Made by a program: the position numbers and the translations under genes. Below are positions 1 to 13,500 of a DNA stretch of 64,000 nt, piece by piece. Each line of letters starts with the position of its first letter. Positions within the stretch are counted from its first letter, which is position 1. The notes beneath the pieces are model-generated. The model saw nothing but the letters and a program-made list of their open reading frames with translations. It was not told the DNA's origin and searched no databases. This DNA is from Undaria pinnatifida (Eukaryota; Sar; Phaeophyceae; Laminariales; Alariaceae). The stretch lies in assembly GCA_012845835.1 (NCBI GenBank), contig JABAKD010000011.1:498501-562500 (forward strand), read 5' to 3'.

Positions 1-11
1 ACTTCTAACCT

Positions 12-130
12 AACGACGAGCTGCTGGAATTGTTTAACCAAAATATGGTGGGGATAGGGACACGGTCAAGGTTGGCGTTGGGGTTCGGGTTCTCGTCCAA
101 TTACGAGCTGCCGAAAAATATTAACCAGAC
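12..130 (+). repeat. Two decayed copies of an exon upstream of the window
   Basis: Bases 12-44 translate as NDELLELFNQN, the conserved linker motif (sNDELLeiL) that should immediately precede exon 1. A stop codon lies two codons upstream (6-8). A second, diverged copy starts at 99 (about 22 of 31 bases match by eye). The intact exon presumably lies upstream. Confidence 0.5.
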
Positions 131-143
131 TAGGATCGGGAAG

Positions 144-182
144 CACGCACGCCCGCACGCCCGCACGAACGCACGAACGCCC
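144..182 (+). repeat. Short CGCACG/CGAACG tandem repeat
   Basis: Alternating cgcacgcc and cgaacgc units; simple low-complexity DNA. Confidence 0.7.
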
Positions 183-304
183 GATGGCTAGGGTGTGGGT
201 TCGGGTTAGGGCTACAGATCGGGCGAGCCGTCATGATCCCAGTCGTATGCCAACAAGTTTTTCCTCACAAAACAACAATGTTACTTGTAGCGTGATGGCT
301 TTAG

Positions 305-715
305 AGGGGGCAATGGCACGGTTAGGGATACAGTACAGTACAGTAGGGATATTTCAATAAGGCGGGTCTGAGTAAGGCGGTATCCCGACTTGAGGCGGTC
401 AAACTCGCCTGGTTAGGGCTACTGCTCCGGCCAACCGTCTTACCGCTGTCAAAATGATCTCACTCATATTCCAAGTATGTTGCCCCCACAAACGTTGACG
501 TAAGGGTGGTGATATAGAGGGGTTACTCTTACTGTTAGTCTTAGGGTTACAGCCGGGATCACCAGGGATCCCGATATAGGGCGGTCAAAATCGCTTGGCA
601 CGACTGATAAATAGTGAATTTCACTTATAGCCCGGAATGAATAAGGCGGCCTCCCCCGATAGGGCGGTCATGCTGCTCTTGCACTATAGCACACCACCTA
701 ATCATTGGGGGGTTT
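305..715 (+). repeat. Dispersed repeat family B, copy 1
   Basis: Contains acagtacagtagggat, aaggcggtatcccgac, gggcggtcaaaatcgct and cccggaatgaataaggcgg. The same ordered blocks recur at 1825-2100 and 33640-33900, and in reverse complement at 62710-63110. GGCGGTC/GACCGCC is the recurring core. No coding capacity seen. Confidence 0.6.
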
Positions 716-1009
716 CTTAGCCAGATCAAGACCAAGAAGCGCGCCCGCGTGGCCGCACTGCGGTGTTTCCGAAAGCTCGAAAAGACACCTTAACTGCCGT
801 GAAACCCGAGGAATTCATAGAAACTCATCTTTGCAATATTCATGTGATACTTGATCGCGCGTGCTAGTATCTAGCTCCACGTGTGCTTCATGTGCATTGC
901 TCTACGTGCCAGCGCCTCTCGCTGGGGCACTTAAAATGTCGCGCTGATAGAGTACCGCGCTATGTGTTGCATCTCGTAAATCTAAGCCGCGCGCAGGAGT
1001 ATGTTTCGA

Positions 1010-1429
1010 TTTGTCTGTCAACACGATCATGCGCTCTCTCTCCCTTTATTTCGCGAACCTAGAGGACCCACAGCGCGTGCAGCCCAACCAAAGTTACGAG
1101 TTGACAACGATCGTGTGCTCTCTCTCGGTCTATCTCTGTTTGGCGAATCTAGGATCCATTGTGAGCGTGTACCGCCGTATTTGTTCGTTCTTTTATTTAT
1201 GACCCCCCGCACAGAAATACGAAACGTCTGTCGAGAATTGTGTGCTCTTCTCTCTCTTCGTTTTGCGAACCTAGGATCCACCGCGCATGTGCCACCCCAT
1301 ATTGTTCCGTCTTGCCAACCCAAACTGGCGCAAGCACACAAACAAGTTACGAGGTGTCAATCATGTCAACAATCGTGGGCTTTCCGCCTCTCTCTCTCTC
1401 TTTGTTTATCCTACTGGGTGGGTGTACAG
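1010..1429 (+). repeat. Three decayed copies of the exon 1 acceptor region
   Basis: Blocks of tgtgctctctctc...gcgaacctaggatccac recur with the exon-start-like sequence at 1061, 1151 and 1273, before the real exon start at 1430 (ggatccactgcgcgtcc). Each copy includes pyrimidine-rich intron plus the first ~25 bases of the exon. Confidence 0.65.
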
Positions 1430-1540
1430 GATCCACTGCGCGTCCAACCACACCTTCGGAAGTGTTTTGAAGGCATCAAGACGGTCGACTTTGCCGATGA
1501 CCTCACCATCCACGGCATGAATTCTTCTGAGGGGGAGAAG
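1430..1540 (+). CDS. Dynein exon 1 (linker, DHC_N2)
   Basis: Encodes 37 residues with [17 protein letters not shown] and GMNSSEGEK, a strongly conserved stretch of the dynein linker just before the ring. Acceptor tacag|GAT, donor AAG|gtgcgc, phase 0 at both ends. Three decayed copies of its 5' end and acceptor lie upstream. The preceding coding exon (ending near the conserved NDELLE motif) is not intact in this window. Confidence 0.88.
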
Positions 1541-4500
1541 GTGCGCGATTCATTTAAACCTCGTTTCCGGACCTTTTCCTTCTCGCTCGCTGTACTGTAG
1601 TGTAGTGTACTGTACTGTAGTGTACTGTACTGTAGTGTACTGTAGTGTACTGTACTGTACTGTACTGCACTGTAGTATTAAGGCAGAAGTACGCTACGTT
1701 AGAGTTATTAAGGTGTACCTCTTTTTGGCTGTGATTCTTCTTTGTGAATGTCGAGGCTCCTTAACCTTTAAAAAAAAAATCGTCGGAATGTTACCTTCCC
1801 ACAAAACAAAAAAGTGCACTGATATCCCGGAATGAATATGACTGACTTCCCCACATCAGTACACAAGGCGGTCATATTGCTCTGGTCTGGCACACCACCG
1901 CCTTATCTTACTGGGAGACCCCTACCTACTATGGCGATGGTGTTTGTCTCATAACGACAGATACAGGATCTATAGGATCTATAGGATCTGTAGGATCTAT
2001 AGGATCTACATTTATATGGATCGGGATATTGCTCTCTATAGCGCACCACCAACCTACCTTACTGGGAGACCCCTGGTGTGGCGATGGTGTTTGTCTAATT
2101 CCGCCTAACCTCTACAGAAGCGTATCAAGGGTTCTCGGGGATTCGACCGACGCTAGACCGACTTGACTGGTGCATACTTATGGTGAAACCTTCGGCCTAG
2201 AAGACGAGGTAAAGTTGCTCTCTTTATCTCCGATCGCAACCAATCATTAACGCTTCGGACGGAGATCGCCGATCTCTACTTGATGGTCTACATGTTTCAG
2301 GAAAGATCTGTGCGATGTAGCTCATGATACCAGGTGGGAGCCGTACGATCTTTAGGATCTAGCACTTGTTCCCTGGGTTGGATCTGTACTGTATAGCTAC
2401 AGCTCCATCACAACATCTCATAACGGCAGATACAGAATCTATAGGATCTAGATTATCTAGATGATCTAGATAATCTAGATCATGATCGTTCCGACGTGTG
2501 TAGTCGTTCTGACCAATCACAAGTCAGCGCAACCAAACGTGACTCAATATATAATGCTCTATTTCTTACTTCGTGCGTCGTTTCAGGTGCCGTTCAAGGA
2601 GCCGGTGAATCCTAACGGCAAGAATATCGAGAACTGGATGGTCGAGGTAAGGCCTGCTGTGCTTTCCTGTCTACCTTGGGCTCACCTTTGAAAATCAGTG
2701 ACAACTTGGTCATTTCAAGCACTCCTTTTGTTTCATGTCGTCGCAACAGAATCTTAACAAGCTCGATAGAGAGCCAAATAAGAGCTCAACGACGCAACTA
2801 AACTGGAATCCTACATTTTCAAGAGGCGATCGAGTCGCAAGCTGCTGCCATATTTGAGGCTGATAAGCAGATTCAACCACCTTACAAGGCGGGCGCTTTA
2901 TTTCACCTCTTGGTTACGAAAATTCGACGTGTAGATGCACGCTAGGGGTGTGGAGGTTTGAGCTATGCTTGCCGCACGCTAGGCAACCGTGCTGATGCTT
3001 GGCGTATGCTTGATGCATGCTTTGCCAAAGTTGGCGACGTGATGTCCGCCATCGTGAGAGAGAATATATTACTTGGAGGTGAACGATGCTAGAGATGCAA
3101 ACCGTTGGTGCTGGTCGAGGTATGTCTTTTGCAAACATCCCAAGATTTGTGACATGGCCCTGCCAAATATGCTAGAGGTGTGCCGTGGTCATGCTCGACG
3201 TATGAATGCTACGTGCTAAGATTACAGCGCTGACGCTCAATGAACGTTTGATGTATGCTTGACGTAGTCTTGCTACAAAGAGTTTCGCAGGGCTGATGCT
3301 CGGTGTATGCTTGATGTGTGCTTGTGTGCTCTGCCAAGGTTTGCGACATGATGTGTGCTAGCGTCAGGCAACAAATGATGCTCGGGGTCAACAACTACCT
3401 GGAGATCGACCGGACACAATGGATGCAGAACTGGCCTGGCCAGATCGTGCTCAACGGATCCCAGGTACAGTACAACAGTAGTGGTACCTCTATAGTGCCG
3501 GTTGCCCGATATAGCGCTTGTAAAGTTGCTTGGCACATATGGCAACGCGGCAGTAATCCGTCTACAGTGCCGGTTGAGCAGTGCCAATTGCCCGGTACAG
3601 CGCCCGTGCAAAAACGCTTAGCGCAGATACGACACAATACTGCAGTAGTCGCCCTTTGTGTAGTGCCGGTTGCCCCAGAAAAACGCCACCCAGAATAATA
3701 ACCCCTCACCACGCAGTGTCAAAACATCGAATGTCACAATACAAAACACTTGCAGCATACATTTCTGTTTCGCTTACTTCATTTTTTTTTATCATGATGT
3801 TCCATCTTCTGGTCAAGCCGAAGTTACAGGTGCCATCCCTTCCCCCCTCGGTACATGTGTTCTTTTATATCGCGTCTACGAAGGGTTCAGCATTCCAATT
3901 ACTCGGCGACTTTGCTTCCAAAGATCCCCACAATTCGCTGCTTTGACTCCAAACACCCCCTTACGTGGCTGATTAGCCAGGGGAGGTTTACGTTCGCCTG
4001 TTTGGAGGGGGGCAAGCTTACACACGAACGTCGTCTTCCTCCCAAGGTGGAAATTAGTTCATTTCTTAAGAGTTGTATGAATTAAGTAATCTTCTCCCTC
4101 CCCCCTATTATATGCTAAATGATTATTATCGTCTCTCCTTCTAACAAGCATGGGTTTACATTGATGATTACATTGATGATTACATTGATAATTACATTGA
4201 TGATTACATTGATGATTACACTGATGCTTGCATTGATGATTACGTTGATGATTGCATTGATTTCTTCAATTGTTATGAGTTAATCTTTGTCTCACTCGAG
4301 CATGGAAAATAATTAATATATTGGAATTAGCATGTATACATTAAGTTTCACCCAGGCCACGGACGGCCCAAGAGGAAGGATATAAGATAAGGAAAAAACA
4401 TGATGTAATATTTGGAAGACATGTGCTGCGCGCCCAAACGTCTAGGGGTCTCAATTAGGAGTAGAAATGAACGGTTCTCCGTCTCGGAGGGGGTGCGCGG

Positions 4501-7500
4501 TAAATGGTTGATAAAATGGTTGATCAAATGGTTGATCAAACGACCAAGGCAACCAACAAAGGAGCGCGCCACCTCCCCCTACATCAGTGTTTTTGTGCAC
4601 CATGTACCGGCAACGCATCATCACTGTCATGACTACGTGATCGAAAAAACCGTGGGCAGAGAAAAGCTAGATAACAATATATTATAAATATATATATATA
4701 TCGTCTCCCTTGCACTTAAAATGAAGCAGTTCTTTGACCCCGTCCACCTGATAAGATAAGCATTTACTTTACATGAAACACGTAGTGGAAAAACCGCAAC
4801 GAGCTCCCAAATGTTGGCGGTGCCTCTTTCTCTATTGGGAGTAAAGTAAAGGTGCTTCTGCGTGTCGAAAGGGAAGCGTGGCAAATAGTCGAATTACTGA
4901 AACAAGGAAAGCAATAAACGAGTGCGCCCCTCCCCCCGCCCCCCCCGCCCGCCCGATAACATGGCGAGTTTTATTTCTAATGGTGCACTGGACGGCGGCA
5001 ACAGAAGCTGAAACGATTAAAGGCGGCAATGAAGGGATGCGCCGTCACACATTTACCAATATATTGGGGATATCATCCCCCTAAAAGATCTAGTACTTGC
5101 AGCCTGCCCGATGAGCCGTATAGTTTTGCAATCTACGGAGACATGATTCATGATTTACGTTTGTACGAACGTTATGGGATATTTGGTATTGGGAAATGGG
5201 TGTTTTCTATTGGATGATGGTGTGTTGTCAGAATGTCAGCCACCCCGCTGGAAACATGCCTTCTACGGTATGTTTAGTTCGGGGTTGATTCCGATAGGGT
5301 ACGCCCTATATATCAGTCTTGGTTTGGTCCAGCTTTTGCCCCTGATTTGTGGGCGGTTTCTGGCCGATCTTGACTCATCCCATGTCTTGCTTGTGATAAT
5401 ATACTCGGATATACGCGACAAGAATATAATAGATTCTTCTACATGATGATTAACACCTGGAACTTCTATTTTATCCGCTGCCACCGCGCAATCAAGGCCC
5501 CCGCATGAGGTGGGCCACGCGAGCAAGCCGACCCTGAACATGGGTTTTCCCAGCACACTAGTGTTGTGGGGCCATTGCACTAGTTCACACTAGTGCTGAC
5601 GATGGCCAATATATTGAAACCGTGCTCGGGGAGGTGAACGTGCTGGACCGGGGCTGACTCAAGACACGTTTTTCCCGGGATGCTTCAGGAGCGATTTTTC
5701 TTCGTCATCGACCTCTACCCTACATGACAGTGACGGAATCCGCACGCAACAACATAGAGCAAGACCATCGAGACGCAGCCTAAGACAATCAGATACAGGA
5801 AGAGGCGGAGCAGTCAGGGATGGACAGCGTGAGCCAGAAGAGCCACGGTCCTTCACCTGCTAGCCAGACCTCCTTGTACGTGCTTGCATTGAGCGAGCGA
5901 TCTCCCTTCCCCCAACACACGCGTTTTATTTTCCGTCGTCCTCGCCGTCGCCTTCCTCACGCGGGTTCACTCGATTTGAACTTTGGGGGGAAAATAATGA
6001 AAATTCGTCCGCCATTCAACCCACGATTTCGGACGAAAACGTGATTTTTTTGGAAGGTGCACTGGACGACGGAGACGGAGGCCGCAATGCTAGAAGGGGG
6101 CAACGAAGGGGTGCACCGGTACTACGAGCAGCTGGTTGGTCAGCTGAACGACATGGTTTATCTCATCCGCGGGAAGCTGTCCAAGATGGCCAGGGTCACC
6201 ATCGGAGCGCTCGCCGTTATCGACGTCCATGCCCGCGACGTAATGAAAAAGGTTCGAACAAACGGACACCGGAAGGGGTGCAGGGTTGGGATTTTGGGAT
6301 CAGGGTTGGGGTATTGGGTAAGGGTTAGGTTTGGGGGGACCAAAATTGGGTTGGGTACTTGTTGATGACGTTGTTCGTCCTTCGTCCACGGGAGAAGCAC
6401 TGGCCGTTGTCGACGTCTGTTCTCGCGACGATGTGGAGAAAGTTGGGGCAAGAGTGTCCATGATGTCGTGTCTGCTTGTTGTGCCATTCAAGTTTGTTTT
6501 TTGCCATGTGAGGGTGCAGTCTAATGCCATCGCCCAGCTCATACACATACAAGCGTAGTTGTGTGTACACTTCGGGGTGGAATGAGTGCGGTTGCTATGT
6601 TTGGCATCCGATAACGCGCAGCACGAAATTTCGACGTCGTCGATCACCCACAAACATTTGTACAGACAATGGTTGGAGGAATAAAGGCAAGGGAGGCACC
6701 AACCGTTGTTTTCGCCGTGCAAGGCTCTTCGCTTGAGGATCTTCCTTAAAAATGAAAATATTATTAAAACATGCTTTTTAATCAAGAAGAACGAAAATCG
6801 GACGATTTTGCGTTATTCCGTAGGTCAAAGAGCCCCGGTCATCCTGAACACTTTGCAGCCAAAACGTGCTACCTCCATCGTAGCACGCGTCGTATTGTCA
6901 CACCCGCTGGGACATACCCCCGTCCCTTTACGTCGATGCGCTTGTCCCGAAGAGTTACATTGTCCCTCTTTCCAATGAGCTCCCCCGTCTGGGCCACACA
7001 TCCACCCACCCACCCACCCACTCACCTATCAACCCACCCACCCACCCACCCACCCACCCACCCACCCACCCATTTACATTAAATGCCCCCAATGGCTATG
7101 AATACAGATGGCGGATGCCGGTGTGGCAGCGGCGACGGACTTCGACTGGGCCTCTCAGATGCGATTCTATTGGCGAGGCGACAGTGAAAGTGGCCACCTC
7201 AAGGTGTGCGCTTTCTTGTTATCACGTTATCACCCGGCAATGAATGTGCAGCATGCATGTCATATGAGCTTCATTTTGGTTTTTTCTTATCATCACTTTT
7301 ACTCTCCAGCTCAACCCACAAGAGGTGCTTTCCCTCAGCAACCTTACGGTAGCCCTAAGGACAAGTCGTGGTCACAGGGGGGGGGTCTTTCCTTCTCCCC
7401 CCCGGCTTTGTTGATCGCAAACTAACATTCTCAGATAGTCAAGTAGAACAAAAGCCAAAGGAAACTCATGAAAAACACAAAACAGGAAATCTATGCTCAA

Positions 7501-10500
7501 AAGCACAACAACTCCTTTTCGTGCCTGCTCTCTGGACTTGCCTATCCAATCCTCCTGATCTGGCGCATATAATCTGCTTCGACTACGGAAAGCACTGAAA
7601 TCTCTTGAACTACAGTGGAATAAATTGATTACATCTTGGAGCTTGTGTATCGATTGGGGGACGGGTGTTTGACTTATGCGCGTTGTGCTGGTCAGAACTC
7701 CGCCTCGTGGTTTAAGGCTAAACTGTTAACTAATTCCACAGTGCGATTCAGTGTGAGTGGTGTTCGTTGCCGGTAGTTGCTGCGACGGCACCTCGTTCAT
7801 TGCTGTCTTGTTGCACTTCTTCCTTCGATCTCCATGTGATCGTCGATTATTGGTTGTACCGCTCCCTGGAGATCATCAGGGTTTTCATTTTGATCTCTTT
7901 CGAAAAAATTGTGACATGCCACAATAAAAAAACAACTTAAATAAACGGTATGCTTGAAAAAAATATATATGTGACAACGAGAAATGAACACCACTGAAGA
8001 TTGTAGAAAATAGTATAGGGCGTTTTCGGGAAATATGGAGCTTGGAATGAGTAGTGTGGGATAACTTCTTCGCTGGGAAAAGGGATATAGCGTCATTTTG
8101 TCTCCGGGCATACCTCGTCTCGACCTCCCGTTACCAGCCCAGCCTCTCGCAGCCGTAAAACCGAGTGCCTGTTCACTTCTCCAGCCTCTTACAATCTACA
8201 AAACCAAATACGTATTTTCTTGGTCAACTAAACATCGTGCGCGGTTTGGGCACGATAAATTATCAATCTGATGAGCAGGTGGTGATGGTCTCGAGCGAGA
8301 GGCAGTACGGTTACGAGTACTTGGGTAACTCCTTCCGCCTGGTGATCACGCCCCTCACGGACAAGTGCTACCTCACCATCATGAGCGCCCTGCAGGCAAG
8401 TTTTTGTTTTCTGGTTTCGAGCTAATATGTTAGCTTCTACCAGGTCATAGATGTCTACGAGAAAGGACTGGTGTTGTCTTCAATATGCTTTCCCGAACAG
8501 CCTGGGTCTTGCACCTGTGGAGATTCTTGAAATGGTATAGACCAAGGGTGCAACAGAGGGGGTGCTGTTCGGGCTTGTTAAATTTGCGGGTCAGAGCCAC
8601 TCGCACGACGGGTGATATAAATATACGATCTATTTGCAAGCCTTAATGTTAAGATATGGTCTCGAAAGGCCTGTAATTATCCGAATTTGATATCATTTGG
8701 ATGGCTTTCGTATGATAAGGTTGGCGTTTTACATTTGGGAAAGTTAGAAAGTAGATTGGAGGCACGTGCCTCAGATCTCAGAAGCTATCCGGGGCTCTGG
8801 TGGAAACGAATAAAGCTACGTCTTTACGAAGGAAACGAAAGTGAGTACTCTCCGAGGACCTGCTCAATTGGCAGACCTGCAGGGGGCACTCTGTGTCCCC
8901 ACCTTGAACTTGTGGTTGGTTTGCCGTAGAGCCTTTCCTGCCCCCCCCCGCCACACCGGCGGCATGCGGCAGGTTCTAGAGCCTTCTCTGCCCCCCCCCC
9001 GCCACACCGGCGGCACACGGCAGGTTTTTGATCGGTGACTTTTGCCTTGTTGTAGGGTCTGCGTTTCTTTCAACTGCTTTTCTTCGCGTGTTCCTGGCTC
9101 CATAGCCAGACGGTTAGAGGTGTGGGAGTGGGTTTTTGAGGAGCCACATCTTCGACTCATGGTCGAGTTCGTAGAACCGGAGTTTTCCTGAATCTCTCAT
9201 ATCTCTGCATATGCGACTCATCAGGGTGGGCTAGTGATAAGATACGGCCTGGAAAGTCCGATAATTATCCGAATTTGACATCATTTGGATGGCTTTCGTA
9301 TGATAAGGTTGGCGTTTTAAATTCGGGAAAGTTAGAAAGTAGATCGGAGACACGTGCCTCCGATCTCAGAAGCTCTCCGGGGCTCTGGTGGAAACAAATA
9401 AAGATACGTCTCCTCGAAGGAAAAGAAAGTGAGTACTCTCCGAGGACCTGCTCAATTGGCAGACCTGCAGGGGGCACTCTGTGTCCCCACCTTGAAGTTA
9501 ACATTAAGCTTTTTTGTGCTCCCTTTTTTTATTTTGCCAAAAACAATTCGCTTAAAAAATTGACCAATGAACCAATCGAAACAACATTCACTCCTCGGAA
9601 CGAAAATTGGAGTACTCGCAAGCTTGTATTTTTGAATCCCTCTTACCGTAAAGAAGAGAAAAAAAAACTTGGTGTATACCAATCTGCCCGCGTTTTTTAG
9701 CGGTCGCTTCCACCTTGTCTCATTCTTACTCCGTCACCATCGTCTGCTGCATTTTTTTTAACGACGAAAAAAAAAGGCACGACCTCCCCAGCGCGTATCA
9801 ACGCCCGATATGAGGACAGATAGACAGGATACCAAACGCCCACCGCGGGCGGGTCGAGCGCGCACGCACCTCTCGCCCCCCGGCACACCATTATGGACCA
9901 CTCCTGTTCATGCTAATACCCCTATGTTTCCGTCCAGACTGGAATGCTATACACGTAAGAGAGAATCCTTTTGTGGCATTCGGGTGTGTTCCGCAACGTC
10001 CTGATACTAATAGATGATTCTCGGAGGTGCTCCCGCTGGGCCGGCGGGGACAGGGAAGACGGAAACGACGAAAGATCTGGCGAAAGCTTTGGCCAAGCAG
10101 TGCGTGGTGTTCAACTGCTCCGACGGGCTGGACTACCTCGCCATGGGAAAGTTCTTCAAAGGTACGAAGCAACAGTGAAACTCAACTCGCGGTCTCTCGC
10201 TTTCGTTTCGTTTTGGCCGTTACAGCTGATAACGGCGTGATTTAGAGCGCCAGACCGACTACAAACAATAGGGGTAACATACGAGTAGCGCGTCTTTTTT
10301 TTTTCTGGCTGACAGGGCTCCTTAACCTATTTATCTTGAGCTATGAATCGTAAGCTGTTAATCTTAACCGATATTAACAAGCTTAACCCCAAATCGTCGA
10401 ACGTTGTCGTTCTTGTTCTGCGATATGTTTCTTTTGTTGTATACCTACACCATGGCTGCACTTTCGCTTTTTCTCGGAATTTTATACACTTTTGGGTCAG

Positions 10501-13500
10501 GGAGTATACAACTGATCAATAGGTTAAGAGCTTCAGAAGGAAAAAAACAACAATGGTTGGTGTATCCCTACCGGAAAAATACCAGATTTTTCTGGATTGC
10601 GCGAACAAATACAGTATCTGGGCACGCCAGGTCGACCTTGGCCGCGTGCACCTCGACGATTACAAGGACGTGCGCAAGCTCGACGGAAGGCAATGGGAAC
10701 TGCGCGCTGAAGTGTCCTTCGTGCCTGATGACTACGTCGTAAGCAGTGAGCGATTTGTCTACCAAATACAGGCATCCAAACAAACCCACCCTTAGTCAAC
10801 GACCATGGCGGCTAAATCGGATGATAATTGCGACTTATCACGCGGATATACCGCGGTTTAATTGTGTACGTTCTGTTCTGCCTTGGACGGGTGTGCCCAT
10901 GTTGCAGGGCTGGCATCCTCGGGGGCGTGGGCATGTTTCGACGAGTTCAACCGCATCAACATAGAGGTGAACACACTGTACAGAGCCATCCCACGGCAGG
11001 TAGGGGTGCAGCATATTCTAAGAAATTTCTAAGGCTCCTAATGTGAGCACGAGCGCAATTTCAACATCATCCATCAACATCATCCATCATCGCCCGAAAC
11101 GAAATGAGTCCGAAGGCATGCAACCAACCGCCCAACACGCCCAACACTTCTACGCGCTATTAAATAGTCCTAAAACGAGCGTACTCGTTAGCGTATCAGA
11201 ATAACCGGTAGTTCCTCGCCGTGGGAGGACTCCTCTACATTGGGATGACCATACGTTCTAGCCAATGATAGACTTTCGTTTCTGCGCCGTACCCCCCCCC
11301 CCCCCCCACCCCGCCCCCGCCTCTTCATGCGACTCCCTAACACTTCGCGGCGCTTCCCGCTTGGTACAGGCGATGTCCGCCTGATCTCATCACAAACCTG
11401 ATGTGCTCTTCCCTTCCCGACATTGTAAGGATGCTATCAATAAGCCCTGTGGTCACATGGAATACGGCTACGCCTGATGCCATGATACGATGGCTACACC
11501 CCGAAACGATCTGTCGCTTGCTTTGGGTTAGGGAGACCTCGCCAAAAAAAGGTATACCTTAATACTTCTATTGTTGTGCCTGGATCGACAGGTGTTGAGC
11601 GTGATCGCCCAGCAGATCATGACTCTCCAAGGAGCCGTTCAGCGAGGAGAGAAACGGGTCGTTTTTGAAGACGTGAGTCCGCTACTCTTCTGTTTTTGTG
11701 CGGTGTAAAGACATGTAAAACTTTTTGAAGATTGTTTTTTCTCAGCACCAACGGATCAGATTAACGAAGAGCACGGAAAATCGTAATTCGATTTTAGTTG
11801 GTGAATTTAATGATAAATGCACGAAAAATCCGACTCTGCTTGTTGCCAAGGAACGGCGTAGTGCGTTGTAGAATTAAAAAAACGCAAAAGGGTCAACGAA
11901 CACCCGTGGGCAACGACCGAGGAGAGCGATGACTCGCGTCCTTGCTGGAGCACCGCGGCTAGCGACAGATTGTTTTCGCCGGCAGCGGCTAGGAGTCTAT
12001 GGCCGTGGGCGTCTCTTCAATGGGCTGGCGCCCCCCCGCCGCCCCCACACGGGCAGCATCGACGAGAATATAGCGGTCAAACTTCTGAGCGAAGTCATCA
12101 TGTGGTAGTTGGTCGTGCAACTTTCGAGGTGCAGGGGGACGAAAAGCTGGGTTTGCGGCGGTCTCGATTGTTTTCGAGGCGTCGCAGGCCGGTTTAGGCT
12201 GTGCTAAGGGCCTTCGGAGGCCGCGCTACGGCTGCTCCGGTGGCCCTACCCCTCGTACTGGTGGCTCGTCGCCTCTCAATCAGCCGACGACATGGCACCA
12301 ATTCGTGTGGCCGGCGTCGGTTACATAGAACATGCCATGCCTAGATGCATAAACTCCCCAAATTGCATTTCGATTTTCGACTAATTCGACCAAATAAGCA
12401 TTTTTTTCACTCTTTTGTTGAGTTTGATTCGTCGTAATAGTTCTGAAAATGCCTGCTCAGTGATTCATTTTTGGACCAATCAGAGGCAAATATAATTCAA
12501 CTCTAAAAAAGAAAACAAATTTCGATTTGGCAAGTTCCTTACTGACGGTTTCAAAATCGCACCCCGTTTTTGGAGACACAAACAGCTTGGCTTTAGGCAA
12601 CACATACATAGGGTCCCGAGGAAAAAACAGTACTGCACCCTTCCCTTTTTGGAGACCCAAACAACGTGCAACTATCATAATGCTCGCATCCACCTCGTTT
12701 CCGCCCCCCACAATCCCCCACAACTCCCCCGCCGCCCTCACAACACCCTGGTATCAAAAACCGCCAGAGTTATAAACACTTCCCAACACGTGATATCACA
12801 CCTTTACCTTTCGAGCCATCCATGCTATAGCTCTAATTCACTTGTGTGGTCTTCAAGTTCCAATGACCCCCCCCCCCCCCCCTTGCCTCCTTCCCCGCCA
12901 CCCCCACCATCGCCTAGACCTAGCACCACGCGTACAGTAAGCTCCTATACGTTTATGCGACTTAAGACTGTCGGAAATCCCCCCCCCTCTCCCTTTCAAC
13001 CCCGTCCCCCCTTAGAAACCCAGCCCTCCCCTCACCGGTTATACGATTTTCAGGATACACTTGATAAACTGATGCATTTCCTTCCACATCTGTCAGATTT
13101 TGTCCCCCCCAAAACGGGTTTTATAGTTTCCGCGCGCAAACTGACTAAAATCACTCTGTTGACCCTGGTACAAGCTACACTGTAGTTCCAAGGGGAGTTG
13201 CCGACCTATAGAGGACACACACCCAGTAACACGCGCGATCGCATTATCACACACAGCTTGCAAAGATGAGTTTCGACAAAGTCTTCGATCTCATAGCTGG
13301 AGTGTATTTTAATTTTTCATAATAGCATGGGGGAGAAAAATATCAGTTTAGTTCAAAGGGTTTATGATGATGGCATTCGCGGTGACCTGATTTTAGTATG
13401 CAGACGTTTGGGGATACGACTCGTGCGTAGACTGGGCTCGTTTGTGCTTGCCGGGGTCCTTGCGAGGTCGGTGGCTAATCTTTTTCCTCTTTAGCTTTCA

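Noticed and set aside
1001..1600. 199-codon open frame near the window start as an independent gene
   Set aside because: It crosses the exon 1 region in a different frame, and its sequence is repeat-derived; the dynein frame explains the conserved part.
4979..5050. Copy of exon 4 start as a mutually exclusive alternative exon
   Set aside because: No AG acceptor directly before it, similarity stops after ~70 bp and there is no usable donor, so it is treated as an echo.
12649..13185. 178-codon proline-rich frame in intron 9
   Set aside because: C-tract-driven low complexity, no start context, and exons 9 and 10 join without it.
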